NCBI GenBank assembly: GCA_934045905.1 | Contig: OW203769.1 | Span: 23,963,705 to 24,027,704 of the forward strand | Direction: 5' to 3' | Length of the DNA: 64,000 bases | DNA from: Leuctra nigra | Taxonomy: Eukaryota; Arthropoda; Insecta; Plecoptera; Leuctridae | Shown here: positions 12,601 to 21,340 of the stretch, in pieces | Layout of the letters: each line of letters opens with the position of its first letter | Numbering within the stretch: position 1 is the first letter of the stretch | Position numbers and translations under genes: made by a program | The notes under the pieces: generated by a model | Databases searched by the model: none | Told to the model about the DNA's origin: nothing | What the model saw: the letters and a program-made list of their open reading frames with translations, nothing else

Positions 12601-14689
12601 AAATGATTGTTTTTTCCCCATATCCCCATGGTTTATTTTCACATACAAAGTGTTTTTCAAAGACAGACTTCCAAAAACTGAGGTGTGTTTTCTGACGTTA
12701 ATTATGTATGAAAATGGGTTAAAATTGGGATGAAAAACGTACTATTCTTAGTAATTTGCTTCAAGGGACCAAAATTTTTAACGTACTAATGCGAAAAACG
12801 CACTAGTGAGAAAGGTACTAAAGAAACAATTTAACATGTGTTCTTATGGGGGAATGCCAGGACCTTTTGAAAAAAACTTATAAGGGTGAAAAACGTATTA
12901 AGGAGAAACGTACTAAAGAGGTTCCACTGTAATGTTATTGAGCGAACGACTCCTTTTGACTCTTTTGACACGGACCTCTGTTTTTTTTTGTTTTTTTTTG
13001 GCTGATACTTGGCGCAATAGAAGTTTTACTGATCAATCTAAAATTTTGCACACATGTAAAGACAACCTTTTCTGTTTGCAGACCCTAATTTTTGGAAATA
13101 CGTTCATTGGTTAGAATTTAAATAAAAATCTCCTGATAGGAGATCAAACTCATATTTTGCATGATCATTAAGACCAGCAATGACTTTTATTTTACAAATT
13201 ATCATCCCAATCAGTTAAGAACGTATGCATTATTAAAATTTTTATTAACTGTCAGAAATGAAGTATCAAAGTGAAGTGACTGTTTTTCCGCTGCAACATG
13301 AATCTCATTTGCTCTAGGTACCAGGGTGTTTAGATGCTATTTTCACATTTCAATGAAAAGCAGATACTTTTATGTTGATTAAGTGGGTCATATTTCAATT
13401 CAATATGGATGGATGTATATATGTTTTCTGTGCATTGTGTACGCATTTCCGGTTCAAGAATTTGCACCTACCCGTGCTTGCTCCTCAACGCGGTACACTG
13501 AGCGTTTTCCATTTGTAACTAGTGGAATAAATGCCAATTCAGTTCTGACGATATTGCATTTCTATTATCTATTCCAACGAAGTCTCTTGCCCTCTCTAGA
13601 ACTACTTCCGACTGCAGCTTCACAGAGTCCCCAACGAATAACGCCGACGCGATCGCGCAACCGAACTCGCTGAGTCAATCGGAGGCAAACATGTCGCAGT
13701 ATTCCGAGGCCAACTATCTCCACAACTTCCCCGTCAGCTCTCCGATGCAAATCTCCACCGACGAGAGCATCAACATCAACGTCGAGCCTCAACTCTCCTA
13801 CAGCGAAGAATCGTTGACGAGAAACAGTCCAGATTGGAACGAAAAAACGGCAGGAAAGACAAATAACTTCTTCTACGGTCCCAAGAAGAGTCAGAAGAAA
13901 ACCGTCGACATTCCGGTGGAATCTCAGAGCAGTTCGGAAAAGTTTGAAGACAGTTCGAACGTATCGAGTCCGGCAAAGTCGAGCAGTAATATTAATAATA
14001 TAAACTACGAAGGTGTGGAAGAGGGAAAAGCTGGTCGGAGGTTTGTAATCTCGACGCTACAGCAGATTTTCGGAGTCGGACGTTCCGACTCAAGTCGAAC
14101 GAATTCAAAAGATACTGAGGAAATTGAGCCTTTTTTGGAGGATAAGAAAGAAGTAGAGAAAGTTGAAGTAGAAGAAGAAGAAGAAGAAGATGCATTGATA
14201 AGTAGCCAACCCAAAGAGGAAGTCATTCTAGTCGAGAATAGCAGTCGCGAAGAGGCAGCGTCAATAAAATCAGATGAAATAAACGATACAAAAACAAATG
14301 GAAAAGTAGATTCTAGCTTAGACTCCCCTGTGGAGAGAAGACGTGTCGTAAAATACAGTAAAAGTGACCCATACATTCAAACAAAAACTAGGAGAAAGAT
14401 CTCCGTGAAAGGGACACAGTTTGCTGTGAAACTTTCGGAAAAGCGCAGCGGACGAGCGCAGAGATTGAGAGTAGACGAGAGCTCGACTAACAGCAGCTTC
14501 GACGATGACGCAGCCAAAGATCGACTCCGTGAAAGTCTGGCCAAGAACGTCCTCACATTTCCCAACACCAAGCTACGAGTCCTTCGGTCCGAGCTGAACA
14601 GCGAAGTCGGGGGGCCCAACTACGTAACCAACTACAAGGATAGGCTACGCGACAGCTTAGGCGATCCAGACTTTGGCACTCCAGTCTAA
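461..14689 (+). CDS. Gopc: GOPC homologue (Golgi-associated PDZ and coiled-coil adaptor), 5'-incomplete, six exons
   Basis: Joined exons 461-662, 5784-5946, 7108-7348, 9899-10149, 10652-10798 and 13600-14689 give one open frame of 697 codons plus stop with every phase matching. The order is a coiled coil (exons 1-3), one PDZ domain (end of exon 3 plus exon 4) and a long disordered tail. Recognition rests on strings shared with animal [16 protein letters not shown], a QLQLLGREM block, [21 protein letters not shown] then [12 protein letters not shown], and [10 protein letters not shown]. In animals GOPC sits on the trans-Golgi and sorts membrane proteins by binding their C-termini through the PDZ domain. 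The N-terminal exon(s) are missing to the left. Human GOPC is about 460 residues, so this copy is much longer because of its tail. Introns carry an RTE-like element and several MITEs. Family assignment is secure; the exact end of exon 4 and start of exon 6 are ambiguous. Confidence 0.92.
832..1493. mobile_element. MITE-like element with degenerate GCCGTAAC-type inverted ends
   Basis: The left end reads gcggtgccgtaactaggg and the right end, on the other strand, agggccataacaaggggtg. The subterminal blocks on both sides contain ggcgccctgtgc in opposite orientation. The direct repeat agtaatg flanks it at 825-831 and 1494-1500, 7 bp exact and 8 bp with one mismatch, which suggests an 8-bp target duplication. 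No transposase ORF is present. It contains an 11-base G run near 1106. It lies in a Gopc intron. Confidence 0.55.
2052..5233 (+). mobile_element. Near-complete RTE-like non-LTR retrotransposon in Gopc intron
   Basis: A single long ORF (2106-5153) with endonuclease and reverse transcriptase is followed by a very short 3' UTR of about 80 bases ending in a TTA/TTTA-rich tail (about 5213-5233). That architecture is typical of RTE-class elements. The 9-bp direct repeat tataaggtt occurs at 5234-5242 just after the tail and at 2043-2051 and 2063-2071 upstream. This supports a target duplication and puts the 5' end at 2052 or 2072. The orientation is the same as the host gene. The intact frame suggests a young insertion. 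Confidence 0.8.
2106..5153 (+). CDS. Retrotransposon endonuclease-reverse transcriptase (RTE/Proto2-like)
   Basis: The 1015 codons have no internal stop. The N-terminal APE-type endonuclease shows the expected active-site landmarks: N42 in TLNIVTL, E69 in LSETKW, the GDFNA block at 169-173 and SDH at 267-269. The reverse transcriptase follows: [10 protein letters not shown], a NYRGVTL block, [24 protein letters not shown] with the first catalytic Asp near 640, [11 protein letters not shown], and YADD at 732-735. The C-terminus has the FKYLGSVL block, an [11 protein letters not shown] stretch and GRPRTKW, common in RTE-related proteins. All catalytic residues I can check are present, so it could be active. 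The first ATG at 2106 is used, but the conserved part begins near M36, so a later start is possible. RTE against Proto2 clade needs a phylogeny. Confidence 0.88.
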   Translation: METCNEENCVNNGTRSNSARGRNLMKRHKCCKGETMQVGTLNIVTLTGKLEEIVDMMEERKIDLLGLSETKWRGKGEKRLRGDYKLIWSGGEEGRNGVGFVVSPRYAGDILDVNAVNDRMIGISIVIGSSVRHLIQVYAPQSGRSTEEKDIFWVELDEMVQAKEVWVMGDFNAMVGEERKDCEEVMGPHGWGKRNTEGVKMLEWCARTSLKITNTWFMKRRAQKITRYGYGADNQRWESVIDYICVSRDMGRLVRDVEVLPSVALGSDHRLLVAKVEIERRKRTVTEVKAPRIKVWKLQQKEVREEFRREIAERAPEGALGGVDEEWCAFKAALVDIAEKTCGRAGGKKRRKETPWWNERVREAVRRKKEAWRRKEESHTEENIRDYGESKRIVKMIVEEEKKISMQEFANRLETDFDGNKRLLYSLIKAKRHTGETQTIMKKEDGGFTNRPEEIKTMWKEYFKELLQGEAVQRKDRETNRRMAEESEGVAGEIPGQMEVKEMLKKMKNGKAPGMDEVSVEMLKASGQKGIEWLCRVIQAAWTQCDVPEDWGKGILIPIFKKGDRKRCCNYRGVTLMCQTAKLYEKIIERRVAESIESKLREEQYGFRRGRSTIDLIFAVRQIMEDRWEKGNGMRMIFLDLVKAYDRMPREEVWRCLEKKGVDSGVIQRIQSMYKKNSSCVQTGVGKTDWFEVREGLKQGSVLSPTLFTVVMDEMLREVEPEDQEDTRTLIYADDVLVWAETEEELQEKLNRWEEVTAKYGLEISREKSETMVMERQQKTRCRMQMRGEELTEKDEFKYLGSVLAKDGKVDREIERRVRAAEVFYQSVRKLLWNEDVPQRCKILLYKTYFVPILIYAAVTWPMGGKEEMKMQAAEMKFLRSVAGVTKMDKVRSAKIRKDLEVESLRFKLGKERLRWYGHMKRMGKERIPCREAECAAMGGRRKAGRPRTKWINGIEAAAEERGECWGVITTEKWWEDRERWRELVEREEAEELEEEIEEVWSVGLGKSALRTQVP
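5784..5946 (+). CDS. Gopc: Gopc exon: coiled coil
   Basis: Acceptor cttgttcag ends at 5783 and donor gtgggt starts at 5947. The exon enters with two bases completing a codon and leaves in phase 2. It encodes [20 protein letters not shown], then a leucine-rich heptad region, ending in [16 protein letters not shown]. That ending is nearly the same as in vertebrate GOPC, where it precedes the second half of the coiled coil. Confidence 0.92.
5947..7107. other. Gopc intron, no recognised element
   Basis: AT-rich intron between the second and third visible exons. It contains a 10-base C run at 6162-6171 and otherwise nothing I can classify. Confidence 0.5.
7108..7348 (+). CDS. Gopc: Gopc exon: end of coiled coil, linker, start of PDZ
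   Basis: Acceptor gttgcgcag ends at 7107 and the donor gttagt starts at 7349. It encodes [31 protein letters not shown] and TIVRACRSR, a proline/alanine linker, then the first PDZ strands and the carboxylate-binding loop EGLGLSIT. The intron falls between that T and the GG of the next exon, splitting the PDZ domain at the ligand-binding loop. Confidence 0.93.
8380..9218. mobile_element. hAT-like nonautonomous element in Gopc intron
   Basis: The terminal inverted repeats, about 38 bp, begin taaggagtctagatct and continue with gttgcg and gcgccgccctgg. The right end near 9183-9218 is the near-exact reverse complement. An exact 8-bp duplication gttcaact flanks the element at 8372-8379 and 9219-9226. 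An 8-bp duplication with a TAAGG-type end fits the hAT superfamily. The interior (839 bp in all) is AT-rich with no transposase ORF. Confidence 0.8.
9899..10149 (+). CDS. Gopc: Gopc exon: main part of PDZ domain
   Basis: Acceptor tgcctcag ends at 9898. It encodes [20 protein letters not shown], then [18 protein letters not shown] and HREAVEML, followed by the last strand and an acidic [10 protein letters not shown] stretch. The histidine at the start of the second helix (HREAVEML) is the class I PDZ signature, which reads Ser/Thr-x-hydrophobic C-termini. The natural 3' boundary is a GC donor (acag then gcgagt at 10150), which joins in phase to the next exon. A GT at 10162 gives an alternative in-frame boundary four codons later. 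Confidence 0.9.
10652..10798 (+). CDS. Gopc: Gopc exon: post-PDZ segment
   Basis: Acceptor gtcgtgcgcag ends at 10651 and donor gtatta starts at 10799. It begins [14 protein letters not shown], matching the RYRLYLDEL region that follows the PDZ domain in vertebrate GOPC, then runs into a Pro/Thr/Ser-rich stretch. It enters with one base and leaves in phase 2. Both phases agree with the neighbouring exons. Confidence 0.88.
10838..12929. mobile_element. pogo/Tigger-like nonautonomous element (Tc1/mariner group)
   Basis: The left end cagtggtacctcgttagtac is matched at the right by the reverse complement of cagtggaacctctttagtac. The insertion is flanked by TA at 10836-10837 and 12930-12931. CAGTGGAACCTC-type ends and a TA duplication are typical of pogo-like elements. 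Subterminal copies of aaaaacgtacta occur at both ends. There is no transposase ORF. It is interrupted by a hAT-like element at 11466-12308. It lies in the last Gopc intron. Confidence 0.75.
11466..12308. mobile_element. hAT-like element nested inside the pogo-like element
   Basis: It begins cagtgttgcgtaagttactt and ends with the reverse complement of cagtgttgagtagtaactta. The exact 8-bp duplication attatcaa flanks it at 11458-11465 and 12309-12316. Cagtgttg ends and an 8-bp duplication are standard for hAT. Subterminal regions are full of short aagttac/gtaactt repeats in both orientations. No ORF. Confidence 0.85.
12940..13510 (+). repeat. Unclassified interspersed repeat family U, copy 1
   Basis: Starts gagcgaacgactccttttg, continues with a cacggacctctg block and a T run, and ends with a gctcctcaacgcg to gagcgttttcc block. 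The same two ends occur at 42238-43136 (minus), 50320-51692 (plus) and partly at 46527-46910 (minus). The interior carries degenerate modules with a ttttgcatgatcattaa core. The ends are not inverted repeats of each other and I see no ORF. It directly abuts the pogo-like element. Confidence 0.6.
13600..14689 (+). CDS. Gopc: Gopc terminal exon: long acidic/serine-rich tail
   Basis: The acceptor is either tctctag (ends 13599, better pyrimidine tract) or gactgcag (ends 13617). Both keep the same frame and differ by six residues. About 362 codons run to TAA at 14687-14689. The product is low-complexity and probably disordered: Ser/Asn/Glu rich, with a run of Glu around 14165-14190, then a basic stretch ([16 protein letters not shown]). 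A related motif occurs twice near the end, KDRLRESL and KDRLRDSL. Vertebrate GOPC has only about 90 residues after the PDZ domain, so this tail is a lineage-specific extension or was not recognised before. The ATG at 13691 is internal, not a start, because the frame stays open through to the splice acceptor. Confidence 0.82.
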
Positions 14690-17600
14690 GACACGTAATG
14701 TATCTCTAGAGATAATTATCGCTCACAATTTTGTATCTGCATTTTATTTTGCATTTATTATTGATATAGGTAGGTATTTTAATTTTAAATGCTCACAGGT
14801 GCTGTGATCTTGTGCTCAAATTTTGTGTGATGCAGAAGTCCCAATCCTGTGTTGCCTAATTTTTGGCGCACCCCCCCCCCCCCCAATCCCCCACCCCCAC
14901 CCACTAAGGAGTTTCTTGAATTTTTGTTTTTAATACTTACATCAATTAATTTGAGTGCAAAAGTTGCCACTATTAGTGTAAACATTGTCTTCTTTAATGG
15001 GTAGGTCTCTTTTTTGCCAGAGACAAAGGAGAGTGAGACGAATACCAAAATAATTTTAGACCTCCCCGATCCCCCCACTCGCTCACCCCTCATTACGGCC
15101 CTATACCTGAGTGCTGTGCATTGCCTGGTCTACACTGGTCCAAATTTAGTTTGGTTTAATTCCACTTCCAAGATTGTATTAATTAGCCACTTAGCCATAA
15201 TGATATAAATGCTTTGTTTGTATAGCCTTACATAATACCAACATTAATGCGAGCGATAATTATTTCTCTACAATTATGAATCCAATCCGAGAGGTTTCGT
15301 TTCCTCTGCGTCTTTCAAGTTGCTTGGGTGTATTTCTTCGACAATATTCCTATACCTTGTATAGTTCTGCTTTTCGTCCAGTGATTCGGTCCATATATTA
15401 TGCCAAGCAGTATTGGAACTTAACTTAAGCCTTAAAATTGCTTATCTGACATATCTTAATCTTAATTGTTAAACTATTTCTGTGAAATGTTCAAATCAAA
15501 TAAGAAAGCTCAAATTTTGGCTCAGCTGTTTAATGTAACTAAATTGTTATTTGAACTACCGAATTGGTATTTATTGTCATAATAATATATAGTTATCTCT
15601 TCTGTCTATCCATTTTTAATGAATGAATTAAAGTGGCGAAAATATTAACATAACGTAATAACATTAAAATATGGAAACTGATTAGTTCAAATTATGAAAA
15701 TTTCAATGGTTTGTGGTTAAAGTGATTCCAAAATAATTTTAGTGGTATTTTTCATAATTAAGTAACTTTAATTTTTGCAGTCAGTGTTTTGGTTCTGAGA
15801 AACACATTTTGTGCAAGCTCTTATTGGAGAACCAGAAAATGAGCAGCGTAAGTTGATGATTGATTCGGTACCTATATTTATTTTTAACAGGTTTCGCTTG
15901 GTTACGTTTTGTTGACGAAATTATCTCCTTGTGAAATCTTCTTCCTTGTTTACTGTTTATATTACAATTCTTGCCAGGGGAACTAGTTTGGCAAAAAAAG
16001 TACGTAATGATAAGGGCATTTTTTGACACCTCTTAATTTAGGGAAGTAGTACTTAGTAGTGAACTTTCAATGTGAATATATCGGAATTTAAAAATATAAT
16101 TCTCTAAATTGTCAGGATCTCACTAAATTTTGCAAAAGTTTATTAATAATAATAAGGTACATAACCTTCTATAGAAAGGTTTAAAACTGTGTAGGCATAT
16201 GTCGAATATCACCAAGCCGTTTTAAGTAAAATCAACTTCCAAAATAATTTAAATGAACCGTCCACTTTACATTCTATGCATGTCTGTATCTTCAGTGTTC
16301 CAACATTTCATTGCATTTGTATTTCTCTTTTAATTCATTTTCTTCATAAATATTGTGATGACATTGTTGTTTTTGGTTCTAGATTTGATAGCTACAAATA
16401 CAATGATGGGCAGGTTTAGGCTGAAAGACATTGCAAGAGCAGCTTTCATAGCCAAAGTGGCATGTAGAAATTAAAGTGGTATGGTTAACTTTAACAAGTT
16501 GACACAGCTTTTTCGCTGTGCCAACAGCACTGACACTATTCATTAGGAAAATTGTTCCGTAGTTTCCAGCCACTTCAAGCTAAAGCTTAGGTAGTGCTCA
16601 AAAGGGTGCCAATTGCATTAATATCATAGGACATTTCTTTGTGTCCTACAATAATTGATTAATAATAACTGCTTTGGCTGTTTGGGTTTAGAGAAGGACC
16701 TCTCATTTGATAGATCATTCTTAAAACAACATATTTTAATCGTCATAGCTGTTAAATAGCGACAAATATAAAATAAATATTAATCATTTGTAAACTATGA
16801 AGCTTTTTGCTAATGATTTTAACTGAATTTATGTATTTTTCACCATCATTATTTTTCTATGTACCAATATAATATGTGTCATTTGTTATTGTATATCTGC
16901 TAAAATATTCTAGTCTTATGGTATGTAATTATTATTTAATAATAATAGACATACCTATATTTAATATAGGAAGCACAATTTAGTAATACTGTAACTGCTT
17001 AACAAAACTTTGTCCATAGTTGGTATCAACCAAACTTCGTACTACAATATAGAGTTCGTTATGTATATAACTTCCTTATATGATAGTGTTATAGTAGCTA
17101 TTTTTTATTAATTTACACATTCTCAGCACTTTACATGACTCATATTCAAAAGTTTTAATTTATCAACGAATGATAGAGGGTCTATAAACTATTGCATATT
17201 TTAGTATGCTTTGGAAATTCGATACATACACCCAAAGATTATTACAACAATACATACGAGACCAATTAGTGATTACTGATTGATTACGTATCCAATATTT
17301 TGAAATTATTTGTATGAGCCGTAAAAAATATTTATGTTCTTCAATCACTTTTTGTTGCAGTTACTTGCTTATTATGATACAACAAAACGGAATAAGTATA
17401 ATCAAAAGCATGTAATGTTATTGTAATAAGTTAGGTAACTTGTAAAATAAGTGGAATTACAAAATGAAAAGACAAGAAAGAAAATGTTTCTAATTTGGAT
17501 CATTGTTGCGTAACTCGCAAGGCATTTAATTTCACATAAAATTTTATTGTGTGTAAATGGAAGATTATATGAATATTTGTGTGATTTTCCAGGGTTCGTG

Positions 17601-20600
17601 TAATTGTAATGTTACCTCAAAAGCTATAAGTAAGAGATTGTTGTTATCATTATCTATATTTTTTTTGGAAAATTGCTTGCAACGCTACAAGCATTTTGTT
17701 ATTAAATAAATACAAATACACCAAATTCACTAATATAAATTATTTAAAGGCACCTATCCTTAATCGATAAATATAAAAAAATTACATAGAACGTTTCACC
17801 AGGCTGGCTTTAGGCATACGCGACCGCATACGGCGGCACATTCGGATAGGCAACACTTACATTATTTTTTGAAAATTTATTAATTTGTATCATCATGTTG
17901 TAAGGGGCAAGAAGACCATTTCGGGTATTGCGCCATAAGAAGTGTTATGAATTCCTTTGGTAGGTAACCTAGTTGACTATACAGGTATTTGCAATAGTTT
18001 TGTTAAACAATGGTTAAACAAGTTTGTTTTGCAAGTCATCACAAATCATGCTGATACCTACTTGAATGATTTTGTGCATTTGTAATAATTGAAAGAACTA
18101 ACAATACATTTTTATAATTAAGTATCTTCTAATAATTTTACTACCTAATTCTGTCTCGAGAATATATAGGTACTAAATTCAGAAACTATCAAATATTATT
18201 TGGCGTGTCTATTCACACGGCGGCCGTGCTCGCAAGGGGTTCAAATTCCATTGACACCAGAGTAACCGTGTGCGCAAAAAGGCGTATACTAGAGTAGACC
18301 GTTCACTTCAACTGCGCACATATTATTTTCATATGTGATTCAACGAATAACTTGACCACCATGGGTCGGCAATTTGCAAAAGAATTATTCATAGACCAAA
18401 CCGCCACTGGCTGGCATTTTCTTACACCTTTGTGATAGAACTTGATTATCTTCACAAAAATTCAAATTAGAAACAATATGCTATCCTATCAGACAGAGTA
18501 ATTTCTGTAATTATACTGAAGTTATAACTAGAGAAATGGTGGAAAGGTATAACAATTAATGAAACGGAAATTTATTGGAAAAATGCTGCATTTTTTATTT
18601 TTTATCTATAAACAAAAATTGTTCAATAGGTATATCTTTTGAAGAAACATAGTTTATGGTTCATATCATATCAAATTGGGAGAAATAATGCATGCTATTT
18701 TATATTATTAATTCTGCAGCAATAGCCTCAAATAATAGCACATCTCTCTTTCACTTCCATTATTGAATTAACGCTAAGACTAGTTACTTTTTATACGAGC
18801 GTAGAAGTAATTAAGCATTTTAATCGGAAGCCAGTTCAACTCGAGTTTAACCCTTTTGGCCGTTGAAAATATTTTAATTATTAGTTATCTACGAAATAAC
18901 TAAAATTTCAGAATACAAATTAAAATTCTTTGCAAAAAGCTCCTCTGTATTGTCTTTCTATTCTAGTAGAGCCATGATTGTTTAGTCAATTGTACATGAG
19001 AACATTTCATTTAGCAGTATTTGGTTAGTTTACAATGTAAGTAGTATCATTTGCAGGCAAAGGGTTATTCATGGCTGTTAGTATCATAGTAGGTAGTATT
19101 TACAATGTATAGGTTTACTAAACATTTTCTGGCAAAGACAAAATTACAAAATTGTCAATTAATGAATGTTGTGCAGTTGAAAACATTCAGATGGCACCAT
19201 TTCTAGCATTGTTTAACCATGATTCAAAGTTACTCGACATTTTGAAAAACATTCGAATCAAACTGTGAGAATTAGAGTGTTTTGAATATTCAAAATGTAA
19301 ACAGAGATCAAAATATTATTTAGGAATTATTTTATCGAGTAACTCTATTCAAATTCGAAATTCCTTCTATTTCCGCGGTTATTGATACAATATGGCACAA
19401 AATACACTTTTTTAACTCATAGGTTTGGCAAACTAACAATATTGCAAACTGGACGTGAACCTACCAAAGCTCATGGACATTTGCTTAGATTTGGTGGTCC
19501 ATTTTGTCCCCAATGTTTACATCGCTTACTTACACCGTTATGCAATCTCTTATCACAGATCCAGAAAACATAGAAATACTTCTTGACAGATCATTAGTAC
19601 TTATTTACATAATCGACAATTCCAATTGTCAAATTTATATGTAGTCTCTCCCAAATATAAAACTTCCTGGACTCAGAAATTAAATTCATGATTATGTTTT
19701 TTAAAAGTCAAGTATAGTATCAATTGAGTACAATGATTAAAATATATATTTATTTCTTTAGCCGAAATTATACTTGTAAAACAATGTTCATATCTTAATG
19801 AAGCAATAGCCAGGTCCTAGGTCTCCAACTATTATTCTAAATATCATCAACTCTACTAATTTAATGCAATCAATAATATTTTAAATGAGTGTGTTTAAAA
19901 CATGTTGTAGTAAAGTTGACCTTCGAAATTCAAAATCCTATGATATTATCTTTTACACAAAAAACTTTTCTTCAACATTGATCTAATACTCTTTGTTCAA
20001 ATAACACCAATATTACTATTTAATAGATTGTAACTATTAGATTTAAAAATCTGAATTGTTCACTTAACACCAATTGGGTAGTAGGAGATTGTTCGCACAT
20101 CCTCAATAAGTAGTTAGTTTTGGTGAACACCTGATGACAAAGATTGCTTACATCCAATATCAGGGATTAGCAGTTTTAGTTACATTTAAATTAGTAGTTC
20201 ATATACTTATTTCGGTGCACCACACTTTTGTCGAGTTCAAAATATTCTATTCAAGGAAGTTCATTATATAATTTTATAACATATAAGCGCTAAGCATTTT
20301 TTATAAATATTAATAGTACTATTATATTAATATTAATTATATTGTTACGAATCTTTACTATCTGTACACGCAAGACACAAATTTATACATCAAAGATTGC
20401 TTCATACATCTGCTGTTGCAGCTTCATTCTTCTCACCTTTATATACTTTTATTAAAATCACAGACTTTTCATATTTATATATAATTTATAATATAATATT
20501 TTAAACGTATACCAATGGACAAGAAAAAGAGCTGTTTAGAAAATATAATTTGGAAGTTCATTTACTTTCATTCTCTTTTACTAATAAGAGACCACATCAT

Positions 20601-21185
20601 TCAAAATAAACTAGCTAACTAGACAAACATAAGGAATAATTTTTTAACGCTTTTGATTATTATGTGGACAAAACTGGTTGGACATGGCACTAGAAGATTA
20701 AAGTAATGTTCATTGAACATAAACTTCAATATCTAAAGTAAGATTATACTTCTGAAATATAATCTTAGCGACCGGCCAACCGAATGGCGATCACTTGGAT
20801 AGTCGCTAAAGCTCGGTGGATCGCAAGTTGGGCAGGTGAATTTAATGCAGGTTATTCGGACCACTGGCAAGTTCAGTTTTGTATCCAGATGGAATGTACA
20901 AATAATTCTCCGAGATATGCCACCAACGTAAAATACCCTGCGCAGAGACACGATTGCCATTTTTTAAAAATAGACATAAAAAATTGTTCAACATTGATAA
21001 TTTCTCATCGCAATGTTTTCTTCTCCTCAGCGTAGTGTGCACAAGGCTTCTTCCGTCGAAACAACATAACATTTCACAGAAAAAAAGAAATACATTTCGC
21101 TTTCACTGTCTCTATCTTCTCTCGATATACTTGTATTAATGCCCGACGAAAGGCGCGACTCTTTCCCGAGAGAATGTTGTGCGAG
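14690..21185. other. Convergent intergenic region: Gopc and glypican 3' UTRs
   Basis: About 6.5 kb of AT-rich sequence separates the stop codons of two convergent genes. No supported coding region is present. Both 3' UTRs must lie here, but I cannot place the polyadenylation sites with confidence since AATAAA-like strings are common in both orientations. A 14-base C run lies at 14871-14884. The part nearest the glypican stop (20760-21185) is richer in GC and probably 3' UTR of that gene. Confidence 0.6.
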
Positions 21186-21340
21186 TTAGCGCCGCAAGAG
21201 CGCGACAGCGACAAGCATGCCGAGTAGAGTCATCGCAGCGGAGCTCAGAGAACTCGCAGATGACACGTTCTTCGGAGTTGTCTTGAGGACGTTGTTGTTT
21301 TCAGCATCCACCAGTACACCCTTCTTCGGTTTATCGAGAC
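21186..21340 (-). CDS. dally: Glypican terminal exon with GPI-anchor signal
   Basis: On the minus strand the acceptor cctgcag precedes base 21340. It encodes LDKPKKGVLVDAENNNVLKT, a small-residue Ser/Ala stretch (SSASSLSSAA), then the hydrophobic MTLLGMLVAVALL and RR before TAA at 21188-21186. Small residues followed by a short hydrophobic end without a cytoplasmic tail form a GPI-attachment signal. It enters with two bases, completing the Gly codon begun in the previous exon. Confidence 0.9.

Noticed and set aside
13383..13673. 96-codon ORF just upstream of the last Gopc exon
   Set aside because: It spans the end of repeat U and the splice acceptor in a different frame from the exon.
20733..21072. 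Short ORFs on both strands just beyond the glypican stop
   Set aside because: They lie in the probable glypican 3' UTR and have no domain or splice support.
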